Program-made: the position numbers and the translations under genes | Shown here: in pieces, positions 19,166 to 29,016 of the stretch | Numbering within the stretch: position 1 is the first letter of the stretch | How the letters are laid out: each line of letters starts with the position of its first letter | The notes under the pieces: model-generated | The model's database searches: none | Seen by the model: only the letters and a program-made list of their open reading frames with translations | Told to the model about the DNA's origin: nothing | Assembly: GCF_029978005.1 (NCBI RefSeq) | Contig: NZ_JARKOZ010000044.1 | Coordinates: 62,001 to 126,000, forward strand | DNA: 64,000 nucleotides | DNA from: Solidesulfovibrio sp. | GTDB taxonomy: Bacteria; Desulfobacterota; Desulfovibrionia; Desulfovibrionales; Desulfovibrionaceae | Reading direction: 5' to 3'

Positions 19166-20058
19166 TTGAACCTCCTTAATACCTGATGCAGGCCGGCCAA
19201 GGCGGCCAAAGCCAAAACGAAAGTGACTAAGCCGGTGAACTCATGAAAAAAGCCTTCAGCCGCCGCGGCTCCAAATTTACGGGCCAGGACTCCCGTGACG
19301 GTGACGCGCAGGACGTTGGCGCCGACAGCGATGGGAAGAGTGGAGGCCACCAGTATGATGCGATGCCGGGGAGACCGGATGAGGATCAAGGCATAGGCTG
19401 TCGACAGGGCGAAAAGCGCGGTGAGGGAGCGCAGGCCGCTGCACGCGTCCACGACCTCCAGAGTGATGTTGGGAAACATGATGATGTTTCCTTCACGTAC
19501 GACCATCATCCCCATGGCTTGGAGGATGCCGACGGAAAGCCAGCTGACGAAGAGCTTCAAAGGGAAGGCGACAGCATTGTACACAATTGCCGGAAGAGGA
19601 ATCATGTACACAAGAAAGAGCAGCGCTGAGGCCAGCAGAGAGAATACCCTTTTGCCGAACCAATAGAGAACACAACCGCACAGCGCAATCACGAGCGACA
19701 ATCGCATGGTAAAAAGTTCGAAGGCCAGCCAACCCGCCACAAGCATGATCACCGAGGCAGCGATCAGAAACAGGCCGATCTTGCTGGAGTCGACAGGGCT
19801 TGTTGCCAGCTCGGATCGTCGCATCCATACGATATACAAGGAGATCAAAGGAATGAAGAACCCGTGAGAAGCATTGTCGTCAAAATACCAATCTCGGACC
19901 ATAGACGGTATTATTTGACTATAGCACAGAGCGAGAACAACAATCCCTAGCGCGAGTGGAAGCCATTGCATGCGAATGGCTGGTCCCAGGGTGTAGGATT
20001 GTATGGAGGCAGAGTGGGTGTCTGACTGTTTGTGCACTGTGCCACGTGTTATGTGCAT
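19162..20058 (-). CDS. Exosortase (XrtA-like transpeptidase)
   Basis: Multi-TM; catalytic signatures VVDACSGLRSL (Cys), AVGANVLRVTVTGVL (Arg), FFHEFTGLVTF (His). Confidence 0.93.
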   Translation of the reverse strand: MHITRGTVHKQSDTHSASIQSYTLGPAIRMQWLPLALGIVVLALCYSQIIPSMVRDWYFDDNASHGFFIPLISLYIVWMRRSELATSPVDSSKIGLFLIAASVIMLVAGWLAFELFTMRLSLVIALCGCVLYWFGKRVFSLLASALLFLVYMIPLPAIVYNAVAFPLKLFVSWLSVGILQAMGMMVVREGNIIMFPNITLEVVDACSGLRSLTALFALSTAYALILIRSPRHRIILVASTLPIAVGANVLRVTVTGVLARKFGAAAAEGFFHEFTGLVTFVLALAALAGLHQVLRRFK

Positions 20059-20594
20059 GGTCGTTCCTGTATAGTGTTTAAATATTTAATTTGTTTTATT
20101 GTATACGACTTGTTTTATCGTGCCATACTTCTATGGGGCTGCTTATGCTGTGTATGAATTGAGAATGTCTTGCATGTCTAACACGTTGATGCATTGTCGA
20201 AGATTGTTTCCAGCCTGCACGGATGCTTGGTTTGTGAAAGCTGCTCCTCCATTTGAGTGCGCATTGTTTGCGAAAGCATGGGATAGACGGAATGCGGGGA
20301 ATGCCCCATTCGACCTGGGGTGATTCACGAGCCGATGGAGTTGTTACCCTCACCGCCCCCAAAAGGATTTTCAGAATCTGGGAAGGGAATGGTTGGCTGG
20401 GGAAGTATTAACCTATTGATATTTCAATGGTTACGAAGCCAATTGAGAGGACGTTTTCGCGCCTGGCGAGCGAACGCGCCGTGTCGCGCCCTCTGTGTTG
20501 GATAACGACCCTGAGCTCGTTGCTGTGTCGCTGTTTCGCTGTGCGCTGACCCGGGCGGGGCATGGTCTTGATTGGCCCCTGGCAAGCCTTGGCA

Positions 20595-20770
20595 AAAGAG
20601 CATCGTCGGAAGCTTCAATGGCAAATTCGAGACGAATGCCTCTGTGTGGTGTGATTTCGGTCCGGGCTCGAAGCCAAGGTGGTGATCAAGGGCCGGGGTA
20701 GGGCTTAGGGCGAGGTACGCACGCATCCGGGACTGGGTAAATGACGCCCGGAGCTTGCTCCCGAATGATC
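20595..20770 (+). mobile_element. Decayed IS3-family OrfB C-terminal fragment
   Basis: SFNGKF in one frame, then in the shifted frame RDECLCVV*FRSGLEAKVVIKGRGRA*GEVRTHPGLGK*RPELAPE. This lines up with the IS3 OrfB pattern RDECLN..WFRSL.EA...I..WR.DYNEVRPHSSLGY.TPAEFA, with stops at the conserved W and Y. Confidence 0.75.
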
Positions 20771-20839
20771 GGGAACAATTCAATCCGGGCCACCGCCCGC
20801 AGGAATTGACAGGGCCGGAGTATGTGAAAGGCTAATTGT

Positions 20840-21487
20840 CTATATGGCGACACCGTGTTTCATGCAATAAACAGCCAATTCGACAGTCGTTTCGCAGTTC
20901 AATTTTGTCTTTAAATTTGCCTTGTGTTTTTCAACAGTCCTGTGGCTAATAAATAAGATGGATCCAATCTCCTTGTTCCCTTTGCCCTGCAGCAAAAGGC
21001 TAAGAACCTCTCTCTCGCGCCTGGAAAGTCCTTGTGTCGGCGTATCTTGTGCGTTTTTATAGCCCAGGTATCCGCATACGACATTGGCGGATACGTCAGG
21101 TGTTAAGTACTTTTTCCCGTTAGCTATCGCCTTGATGGCTGTGGAAAATTCGATGATGGATGCCGACTTGAGGAGATAGCCGTCGGCTCCTGCGGCGAGG
21201 GCGCCACGGATCACGGCGGCTTCATCGTGGCCGGTGAATGCGAGCACTTTTATTTTGGAATGTCGGGACTTGATGTCCTCTATGACGCCTATCCCTGTCT
21301 CTATGGTAGGCAGGCCCAGATCTATCATGGCGACATCTGGGGAAGTTCGTGTGATAAGCTGGAAGGCCTCCGCCGGGGTTGCCGCAATGCCTACGACTGT
21401 GATGGATGGGAGTCCGCTGAGACAAAAGCGAACGCCTTCACGCACGAGTTCGTGGTCGTCGACAAGGATCAAACGGATAGATTTCAT
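20840..21487 (-). CDS. NarL/LuxR-family response regulator
   Basis: MKSIRLILVDDHELVREGVRFCL; receiver Asp in DVAMIDLGLP; C-terminal LSRREREVLSLLLQGKGNKEIGSILFISHRTVEKHKANLKTKL. ORF extends to 21580 but Met at 21487 is favoured. Confidence 0.92.
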   Translation of the reverse strand: MKSIRLILVDDHELVREGVRFCLSGLPSITVVGIAATPAEAFQLITRTSPDVAMIDLGLPTIETGIGVIEDIKSRHSKIKVLAFTGHDEAAVIRGALAAGADGYLLKSASIIEFSTAIKAIANGKKYLTPDVSANVVCGYLGYKNAQDTPTQGLSRREREVLSLLLQGKGNKEIGSILFISHRTVEKHKANLKTKLNCETTVELAVYCMKHGVAI

Positions 21488-21621
21488 GGCAACCTCACTA
21501 TTTGTCCATGGCCATGTTGGTTCGCAAGAGGGCCCTGATTGGGAAGGGTCGGAGCCCCTCGTGCGGGAGTGTATATTCATTGCCGTATCACTTCATGGCT
21601 TATGCATGGTTCCTTGGGTGG

Positions 21622-22914
21622 TCATGGCCAGTTTCCTTGATTATTCCGGCGTTGTGTTGGGGCTGGAAATTTTACTGTCAATGTTGTTTCATTGATGTTC
21701 GAAGCAGTGAAGATAATGTGCCCGCCATGCGCTTTGGCGATTAACCATGCATGGTATGCACCCAGGCTGTTCTTGAAATCTTTTATATTTGTAGATTGTT
21801 TTTCAAAAAAAGCGTCTTTTATGGATTGAGGAATTGTTTCTTTGATACATATGTCGACAAATATGTGAGATGTAGTTGATCTGTGCAAGATGGTAACTGC
21901 ATTATTCGGCGGAGATAGTGCTATGACGTTTTTGATTATATTTTGAAACATATTTTCGACAAGAAATTCGTCGCCGTAAATATTCAAATCGTCACATCTG
22001 TGGGTCAGGGCAATATTTTTTTCTGCCAATATGTCTGCAAGCGTCGAGGATATGTTTTGATAAATGTCGATAAATTTAATTTGAGTTGTTTGTGGTATGA
22101 AGGTCCCCCGTTCCATTTTTTCAATTTTTTCTTTCGAATCCATCAAGATGGCAATCTGTCTCACGGCGTTATAAAGTCTTGGCAAGTGCCTTACAAGCTG
22201 TTCATTCAGGCGTCCTTTGGATATTAAGTGTGTCAGTGCGATCAAGCTTGCAAGGGGCGTTTTGATGTCGTGTCGGATCATGCGCTCGACGTCATCTTTT
22301 AACTTCTCTTTCTGCTTCTGCTCGGTGATGTCTCGGCCCACGGCCCGTGTCTCTTCGATTGTTCCGCTTTTGTTGAAGAGAGCTTTGTTTACTGACTGTA
22401 TCCAACGCACTTCGCCGGATCCGTTGATTGCACGATATTCTGTGACAACAACCGGATTGTCGGGTGTTAGGCTTGCAATTCGGTCGTATACGCTAGGAAT
22501 GTCTTCCGAAAACACGTTCTGGTGCCAATAGTTACCAATAAAATGCTCCTTGCTCTGGCCAAAAAAGCGGCAAAAAGCATTGTTGACAAAAATACAAATC
22601 CCGTTTGACTTGTATATGCTAATGAGTTCGGTTTGATTTTCTACGATAGACTGATAGAATGTGTCTGTCTGCTTGATAGATTCGCTGGCTTGTCTTTTTG
22701 GCGCAAGGTGTCGCACGCCAGATGGTTCCATGCCTCCGTATTTTGACTTGCCTTTGAATATCCTGATCGAGCTGATGCAGTTTTTGCGGTAAATTTCCGA
22801 GGTGGGCCGTCCCGCTTCGGTTCCCATAAGCATCTTGACGATCAGCGTCTCTGAAAATCGAGATTTCCGCATCGCTTTTTCTCCAGAGCGAGTTTGCCAA
22901 TGGTAAACGCTCAC
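21622..22914 (-). CDS. PAS-domain histidine kinase-like protein with IS3 OrfA-derived N-terminus and degenerate ATPase motifs
   Basis: PAS (YQSIVENQTELISIYKSNGICIFVNNAFCRFFG), DDVERMIRHDIKTPLASL, HATPase-like C-terminus. Residues from Met 22872 resemble IS3 OrfA. Confidence 0.75.
   Translation of the reverse strand: MSVYHWQTRSGEKAMRKSRFSETLIVKMLMGTEAGRPTSEIYRKNCISSIRIFKGKSKYGGMEPSGVRHLAPKRQASESIKQTDTFYQSIVENQTELISIYKSNGICIFVNNAFCRFFGQSKEHFIGNYWHQNVFSEDIPSVYDRIASLTPDNPVVVTEYRAINGSGEVRWIQSVNKALFNKSGTIEETRAVGRDITEQKQKEKLKDDVERMIRHDIKTPLASLIALTHLISKGRLNEQLVRHLPRLYNAVRQIAILMDSKEKIEKMERGTFIPQTTQIKFIDIYQNISSTLADILAEKNIALTHRCDDLNIYGDEFLVENMFQNIIKNVIALSPPNNAVTILHRSTTSHIFVDICIKETIPQSIKDAFFEKQSTNIKDFKNSLGAYHAWLIAKAHGGHIIFTASNINETTLTVKFPAPTQRRNNQGNWP
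22690..22872 (-). mobile_element. IS3-family OrfA N-terminal remnant, in frame with the kinase
   Basis: MRKSRFSETLIVKMLMGTEAGRPTSEIYRKNCISSIRIFKGKSKYGGMEPSGVRHL matches the IS3 OrfA pattern MRKSRFSE.QIV.ILKE.EAGRP..E.CRKHGIS.ATFYKWKSKYGGME.SDVKRL. Confidence 0.8.
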
Positions 22915-24019
22915 AGGAGCCGCCTTTACCCTCTTGAATCCATTCGCTGGCCCGGGCGGTTCCGGTGGAGAACGCGGACGGCGTCAACGAACATGTGAAA
23001 ATCCTCCTGCCGCGCAGTCGACGAGCCCATCGCAGGGGATGGCGTTCCACCGACGGAGAGCCATTCCCACTCGCGGAGGCGAAGTGTGCCTTTGGCCGGA
23101 GCACGGCAAAGCGCGGGAGATGTTCGTCGTGATTGTTGGCCGGCTCAACTCCGACTTCCAGAGGACCAGCCACAAATGATTCACCTCCTCGACGAGGCGT
23201 TAGGTCAATTGCCGGCCTCTTTCTGCCGGTGCGCGGGTTTGAACACCAGGCGAATGATACGGGAAACCGGTTGTGCAACTCCTTGTGCGACAGGAGATGC
23301 CTTTCGCTCGGTTGATTTGGCAGTGTGTCGTGACCTCGGCGATGACTTCGTAATGCGGATGGATAGTGAAACAAACCCGGCAGAAGATCTTCCTGGTGTC
23401 TCCCTGCCTGACATGCATATTCGGTACAGTGAAGGAAAAATTCTGGACGGCGCATCGATGGTCGGCCTTGGTTACGTCAATGGCGGCAATAATGGACGGA
23501 TATCCCGGACCGTAGCTCGTGCGACGGAAAGGGTGAACGAGTTCGTTGAGCGGTTCGGGGATAATAATCTGAGTTTCCATTTTTATAGTCTAATCAAAAG
23601 GAGGGAAAACACAATACGAAATAATATTAACAAATCGGTAGGGCAAGGCTATCATCTTCGGTTCCAAGGATTTGCCAGATGCCTTATAATATCCTGATAT
23701 TTTTTGATAAATAGAGCGCTTTAACAGAGGCGGCCAGTGCCTCGGCTATCCTCTCGGAGCGGGGCAGCGTGCGTTACCCCCGTACGAATTGTCGTCTGGC
23801 CAGATTTTATATGTGCAATTCCAGATGCTTCACCGGGCGGATGGGAGCAGTCCCCCAGTCCGAATGGGGCATCATCCCCATTTCTTCCGCTTCATGCCTC
23901 CAGTAAAGCCCTATCCTAAAGAATGCCCCCGATACGGACGCCTGCCTGCAAGCAACTCGCGGGCGCGGGGAGGGGGTCGGGCCGTGATGTTGCGCCAACT
24001 TGCTACCAAGGATGAGGCG

Positions 24020-26581
24020 ATGCCGAGAACTGTCAGGTGGGTGATGCTTTTCCTGGTCGGTCTGACGTTGTTTATGACCGGCTGCCGGGAGCAAGGCAGA
24101 GATCAGGCCCTGGCCGAGGGGAGCCGTCTCGCGGCGGCAGGCAATGCCAAGGGCGCGATGGTCGTCTACAAGGCGCTTCTGGAACGCGACCCCAAGGATA
24201 GCCAGGCGCGTTACGAACTGGCCTCGGCTTATCTCGCCCTCGGCAAGTCGAAGCAGGCCGAGAAGGAAGCGCAGCAGCTGGCGGACAGCCCCAATCCCCC
24301 CAGCCAGCTTCCGCTCCTGATCGCCAGGATTCGTGTCGCCCTGAACCAGACCGAGGAGGCGTTGAAGGAACTCGCGGGCTACCTGTCCCGGAACCCCGAT
24401 TCGGCGGAGGCCTGGGAAGTGCTCGGCCATGCCTATTTCCGCGTCGACAATTTGCCCGAGGCCGCCAAAGCTTATCAGCAATCCCTGTCCCTGAACCCGG
24501 GACAGATCGAGGCCAGGATCGGGCTTGCCGGGGTTCGGCTCGACCAGGGGCAGCTTTCGCAAGCCCGGGCCGAGTTGGATGTCTTGCTGGCCGCCAATCC
24601 CGACAATTACCGTGGATTGCGCCTGCTGGGCCAAGTCGAGGCCATGAGCAATGATTTTGCCGGGGCCATGCAAACCTATGAGCGCATCGTCGCCAAATTT
24701 CCCAATGATATCGAGGCACGTTACTACGGAGCCTTTTATCGCTTCGCCAGTCAGGGCGCATTCGAGGGTGTCGAAGGCGTCGCGCGCAAACTGATGACGG
24801 ATTTTCCCAATCGCCCCGAGGGATTCAAGCTCCAGGGACTCCTGGAGTTGACCCGCGGGGCGTCGGCGCAGGCCGTAAGCAACTTCCAGCAGGCCCTGCG
24901 CCTGCGCTCCGACATACAAACCAATTATTACCTGGCCCAGGCGTATGAACGCGACGGCAGACTGGAGATGGCCATCAGCGAGCTGGGAATTGTTCTCGAC
25001 AACAGCCCCCAGCAAGTCCAGCCCCGACAGTTGCTGGCCAGGCTGCATTTCCGGATGGGGCGGCCCGAGGCCGCCAGGGCAGAATTGGAAAAAATTCTGC
25101 AACTCAAGCCTGAGGATGCACAGGCCAAACGCATGCTCGGCGATATTTATCTCCTCAAAGGACAATTCGACAAAAGCCTGGGCTATTACGAAGCCATTCC
25201 TGAGGATGCGCCGCAAGCCATCGCCGCGCAGCTGCAGAAAAGCCGCATCCTGGTTTTGCTGGGCCACGTGGATCAGGCCGAAGCGCAATTGCGGCAGGCC
25301 CTGGCCAGGAGGCCGGACAGCCTGGAGGGGCGGCTGACCCTTGCCGGCCTGCTCAACAAACGGCAACGCCCTGACGCGGCTGCCGCCGTGCTGGATCAGG
25401 AAGGATTAAGCCAGGCAGACGCGGCCCTGGCTCATCTCGCGAAGGCCGGCATCCTTGCCCGGCAAGGCCGAACGGACGAGGCTCTGGGACTGCTGGAAAG
25501 AGCCAAGGCATTGGATCCGGCCCTGACGGCGGCCTATTGCCTCTCGGCCGCGATCTCTTTCCAGGTGCACGACACGGCCAAAGCCGTGGAGCAGTATCGG
25601 GAGCTCCTCATCCGTTTTCCCGAGGATCCCGTCGCTCATGCCGCCTTGGCCGCCTGTCTCGAGGAGGAGGGCAGTTTCGAGGAGGCCCGCACCCATCTGG
25701 AGCAAGCGGCCAAATCCAGGCAGTGCGACATCGTCCTTGACCTGGTCGCCTTTCTCGTCCGCAGGGACAATCTGCAAAGCGCCTTGAAGGTGCTGGGCGA
25801 TTGCCGTGGGGCGCAGGGGGATCACCTTCCTGCGCTCGTCGCCATGGCCCGTCTCCAGGCCGCCCTTGGCGACGCGGCCGCCAGTCTGGCCACCATCCAA
25901 AAAATCGAGGCGATAGATCAGGATACGGCCCTTGCCGAGCGATTCCGTCTGTCCGTGTACCGCAAGGATTGGCAGCGGGCCGCAACCGAAGCGACCAGGC
26001 TCATGGAGCGCCATGTGGCTTCGGCCAACGACATGGCCCGCGCCGTGTCGCTGGTCGAGGAAGGGGATTTGTCCGGCGCGCAGCGCATCGTCCGTCAGAG
26101 CTTTGCGGCGGAGCCGTCCGTGGCCGGCGCGCGGCTGGGATTGGTGGCGCTGCTGCTGCAAATGGGTCGGACCCAGGAAGCGGCGCGTTATTTTGACGCA
26201 TCCGCCTCCACGGCCCCGGCGTCTGGCATGGCCACCGCGCCTGGGGGCGAGGCCGGGCAATACGTTGCGCAAGGCGACAGCATGGTTTGGAACCGGCAAA
26301 GCATGTGGCGTCGGGACAAGAGCATTCCCATGGTGCTCAACACATTGTCCATGATCTATGCGGATAAGCCGTCGCTCGTCGGGAAAGCGCTGGAATATGC
26401 CATGGCGGCGAATGTATTGGAAGGAGATAATCCGATCATTCTCGATACGCTGGGCTATGCTTTGCTCAAAAACGATCGCCAGCCAGACGCGATATTTATT
26501 CTTCAAGAAGCTGCTTTTCTGGCTCCGAACAATGAAGACATTTCCCGTCACCTCTCTATGGCGATTGTATATAAGGACTGA
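24020..26581 (+). CDS. prsT: XrtA/PEP-CTERM system TPR-repeat lipoprotein PrsT
   Basis: Lipobox-like signal MPRTVRWVMLFLVGLTLFMTGC; many tandem TPRs; position in the EPS locus. ORF opens at 23789 but Met at 24020 fits. Confidence 0.88.
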   Translation: MPRTVRWVMLFLVGLTLFMTGCREQGRDQALAEGSRLAAAGNAKGAMVVYKALLERDPKDSQARYELASAYLALGKSKQAEKEAQQLADSPNPPSQLPLLIARIRVALNQTEEALKELAGYLSRNPDSAEAWEVLGHAYFRVDNLPEAAKAYQQSLSLNPGQIEARIGLAGVRLDQGQLSQARAELDVLLAANPDNYRGLRLLGQVEAMSNDFAGAMQTYERIVAKFPNDIEARYYGAFYRFASQGAFEGVEGVARKLMTDFPNRPEGFKLQGLLELTRGASAQAVSNFQQALRLRSDIQTNYYLAQAYERDGRLEMAISELGIVLDNSPQQVQPRQLLARLHFRMGRPEAARAELEKILQLKPEDAQAKRMLGDIYLLKGQFDKSLGYYEAIPEDAPQAIAAQLQKSRILVLLGHVDQAEAQLRQALARRPDSLEGRLTLAGLLNKRQRPDAAAAVLDQEGLSQADAALAHLAKAGILARQGRTDEALGLLERAKALDPALTAAYCLSAAISFQVHDTAKAVEQYRELLIRFPEDPVAHAALAACLEEEGSFEEARTHLEQAAKSRQCDIVLDLVAFLVRRDNLQSALKVLGDCRGAQGDHLPALVAMARLQAALGDAAASLATIQKIEAIDQDTALAERFRLSVYRKDWQRAATEATRLMERHVASANDMARAVSLVEEGDLSGAQRIVRQSFAAEPSVAGARLGLVALLLQMGRTQEAARYFDASASTAPASGMATAPGGEAGQYVAQGDSMVWNRQSMWRRDKSIPMVLNTLSMIYADKPSLVGKALEYAMAANVLEGDNPIILDTLGYALLKNDRQPDAIFILQEAAFLAPNNEDISRHLSMAIVYKD

Positions 26582-26601
26582 TTGGGTATGGGCTGACATT
26601 C

Positions 26602-27987
26602 ATGAGGTGCACCATGTCAGAATGCTGTTGCCTTAAAGAGTATGAGCATGAGTCTCTTTTGAAATGGTTCGGAGTCTATGTGCTGTTTGCTGTGGTTGTA
26701 ACATGCGCCGTGCTGGCTGCTATAAATATTGATATTTTTGAAGAGAAATCGTGCTGTGGCAAGGTTTTTTGGTATGTTGTAATTGTGGCAATGCCATATA
26801 TTTTTGTAAATCTATTGTATTCATTGATGCAATTTAAGATGAAGCTCGCCAACATTTTTCTTAAGGCGGCTCTCTCCTGTGCCATTTCCGTGGCGCTTTT
26901 CCGCACGATAGCCGAACTGAGGCCTGTCTCGGCGGATGATGCCGACATCGTTGTGTACGCACTGAGCATGTTCATTGGCATTATGCTGGTGAGGGACATC
27001 TCCCGAAATATCCCCATGGCCTTGCCGAATCTTGTCAACCGGGTGCTGCTGGTTGGGAATGACGGTTTTATGGAGAAGGCCAAGGAGCTCGTCGGCCTCT
27101 CCAATCAGCGTTTCCAGTTGGCGGGGGCCTTCTCTTTTCCGCGCCGTGACGAATCCTTGCCGGAGCAGAAGTCCGAGGACATCTTTGAAGTCGCCAAAGC
27201 GCTCAAGGCCAACAAAGTGGTCATTTCCCTGGTGGAGCGGCGCGGGGTTTTTCCTCTCCAGGAAATGCTCAACTGCAAGCTCAGCGGCATCGAGGTACTG
27301 GATGCGCCCAGTTTTTTCGAACGCATCACCGGCAAGCTCCTCATCGAAGACATCAATCCCAGTTGGTTCATCTTCTGTCACGGTTTCAACATCACCCCGG
27401 GGTTGCTCCTGGTCAAACGCTTCCTGGACGTTTGCTGTTCCCTGGTCGGACTTGCGCTGTTGGCGCCGTTCGCCCCGCTTTTGATGCTGGCCATCAAGCT
27501 CGATTCCCCGGGGCCCATCCTGTTTCGGCAAACGCGGGTGGGGCGGGGCGACAAACCCTTCGTGCTCTACAAGCTGCGCACCATGCGTCAGGACGCCGAA
27601 CACGGCACCGGGGCCGTCTGGGCTGCCACGGCCGACCCCAGGGTGACGCGGCTCGGACGGTTCCTGCGGGCAAGCCGCATCGACGAGGTTCCCCAGCTCA
27701 TCAACGTCCTGCAAGGCAAAATGAGCTTGGTGGGCCCGCGGCCGGAACGCCCCGAGTTCATCGACAAGCTCAAGAAGATCATTCCCTACTACTCCGAACG
27801 GCATTTCGTGAAACCGGGGGTGACCGGTTGGGCCCAGGTCCGTTACCCCTACGGAGCCTCCGTTGAGGATGCCCTGGAAAAACTCCGTTACGATTTATAC
27901 TATATCAAAAATATTTCCATCTTGTTTGACTTGCGCATTATCTTGAAAACAATAGGCGTTGTCTTGTTGTGCAAGGGGTCGAGATGA
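26602..27987 (+). CDS. Undecaprenyl-phosphate sugar phosphotransferase (TIGR03013-type, PEP-CTERM-associated)
   Basis: TM N-terminus; C-terminal [13 protein letters not shown]...[28 protein letters not shown]...[26 protein letters not shown]. Confidence 0.93.
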   Translation: MRCTMSECCCLKEYEHESLLKWFGVYVLFAVVVTCAVLAAINIDIFEEKSCCGKVFWYVVIVAMPYIFVNLLYSLMQFKMKLANIFLKAALSCAISVALFRTIAELRPVSADDADIVVYALSMFIGIMLVRDISRNIPMALPNLVNRVLLVGNDGFMEKAKELVGLSNQRFQLAGAFSFPRRDESLPEQKSEDIFEVAKALKANKVVISLVERRGVFPLQEMLNCKLSGIEVLDAPSFFERITGKLLIEDINPSWFIFCHGFNITPGLLLVKRFLDVCCSLVGLALLAPFAPLLMLAIKLDSPGPILFRQTRVGRGDKPFVLYKLRTMRQDAEHGTGAVWAATADPRVTRLGRFLRASRIDEVPQLINVLQGKMSLVGPRPERPEFIDKLKKIIPYYSERHFVKPGVTGWAQVRYPYGASVEDALEKLRYDLYYIKNISILFDLRIILKTIGVVLLCKGSR

Positions 27988-28141
27988 ACATGTCGAGGTT
28001 TTGGCAGTGATGTTTGAAGTGTGGTGCAGCCATTATTATAAGTGAAATAGTTGTCTATGTGTGCTTATGCGAAGATTTATTGTGCAATATGGACCTGTCG
28101 TGTTGGAAACGTTTGAGAATTCATTGAAGTGGAGAAGCACT

Positions 28142-29002
28142 ATGCTGCGCAAGATCTGTTCTGGCGTCATGGGGCCTTGGTGTTCCGCGGATAAAAACCA
28201 GTTCATGGCGATGGTTCTTTTTACGTTCCTCACCCTTGTGCCTTTCGCGGCCCAGGCCAAGGATTACACGTTCACCGCCGGTGACAAAATCCATATCAGT
28301 GTGGCCGGCGAGCCTGAATTTTCGGGCGATGCAACGGTACGCCCCGATGGGAAGCTCGCCGTTCCCAACGGCGGGGAGGTCCAGGCCGTGGGCATGACCG
28401 CGGCGCAACTGCAAGCCGAGGTCACCGACAGGGTCAAGGAATACATCCTCAAGCCGACGGTCAACATCTCGGTGGTCGGTTCCGGCAACAACAAGGTCTT
28501 CGTGACGGGCGGGGGCGTGAAGCCTGCGGTGGTCGACATCACGCAGCATGCCACGCTGCTCAATCTGCTGACCAGCCTCGGGGACATCAGCGGCGCGGAT
28601 TTGCGAACCGCCAGCGTGGTGCGCGATGGTCGGGACATCAAAAAGGATTTCCATGACCTCATCGTGGGCAGTGATGTTTCCCAGGATATCCCGCTTATGG
28701 CCGGGGACACGATCCTGCTGCCGCCCACCGCTTCCAACCGGGGCGTGTACGTGGTCGGCGCGGTCAACGTCCCCAAGCTCGTGGTCTACCGTGAAGGCAT
28801 GACCTTGCTCGAAGCCATTCTGGACGCCGGAGGGTTTTCCAAGTTCGCCAGCCCCAACGACACCAGGATTATTCGGACAACGGAAGGAAACGGGCAAATC
28901 ATAAAGGTCCAGGCTAAAAAACTGATTCGTGACGGCGATTTGACGCAAAACGTAGTCCTGCGCGGCGGGGACCTCGTTATCGTGGACGAAAGTTTCTTCT
29001 AG
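28142..29002 (+). CDS. Polysaccharide export protein (Wza/EpsE-type)
   Basis: Signal peptide MAMVLFTFLTLVPFAAQA; YTFTAGDKIHISVAGEPEFSGDATVRPDGKLAVPNGGEVQAVGMT; SLBB-like repeats. ORF opens at 28061. Confidence 0.9.
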   Translation: MLRKICSGVMGPWCSADKNQFMAMVLFTFLTLVPFAAQAKDYTFTAGDKIHISVAGEPEFSGDATVRPDGKLAVPNGGEVQAVGMTAAQLQAEVTDRVKEYILKPTVNISVVGSGNNKVFVTGGGVKPAVVDITQHATLLNLLTSLGDISGADLRTASVVRDGRDIKKDFHDLIVGSDVSQDIPLMAGDTILLPPTASNRGVYVVGAVNVPKLVVYREGMTLLEAILDAGGFSKFASPNDTRIIRTTEGNGQIIKVQAKKLIRDGDLTQNVVLRGGDLVIVDESFF

Positions 29003-29016
29003 CACACGGGGGGGGT

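Noticed and set aside
20119-20135. GTGCCA (minus TGGCAC) upstream of the exosortase as a sigma-54 promoter
   Set aside because: Downstream element is AACAA with no GC at -12.
28002-28017. TGGCAGTGATGTTTGA as a sigma-54 promoter for the export-protein gene
   Set aside because: -12 GC absent at correct spacing; too weak to claim.
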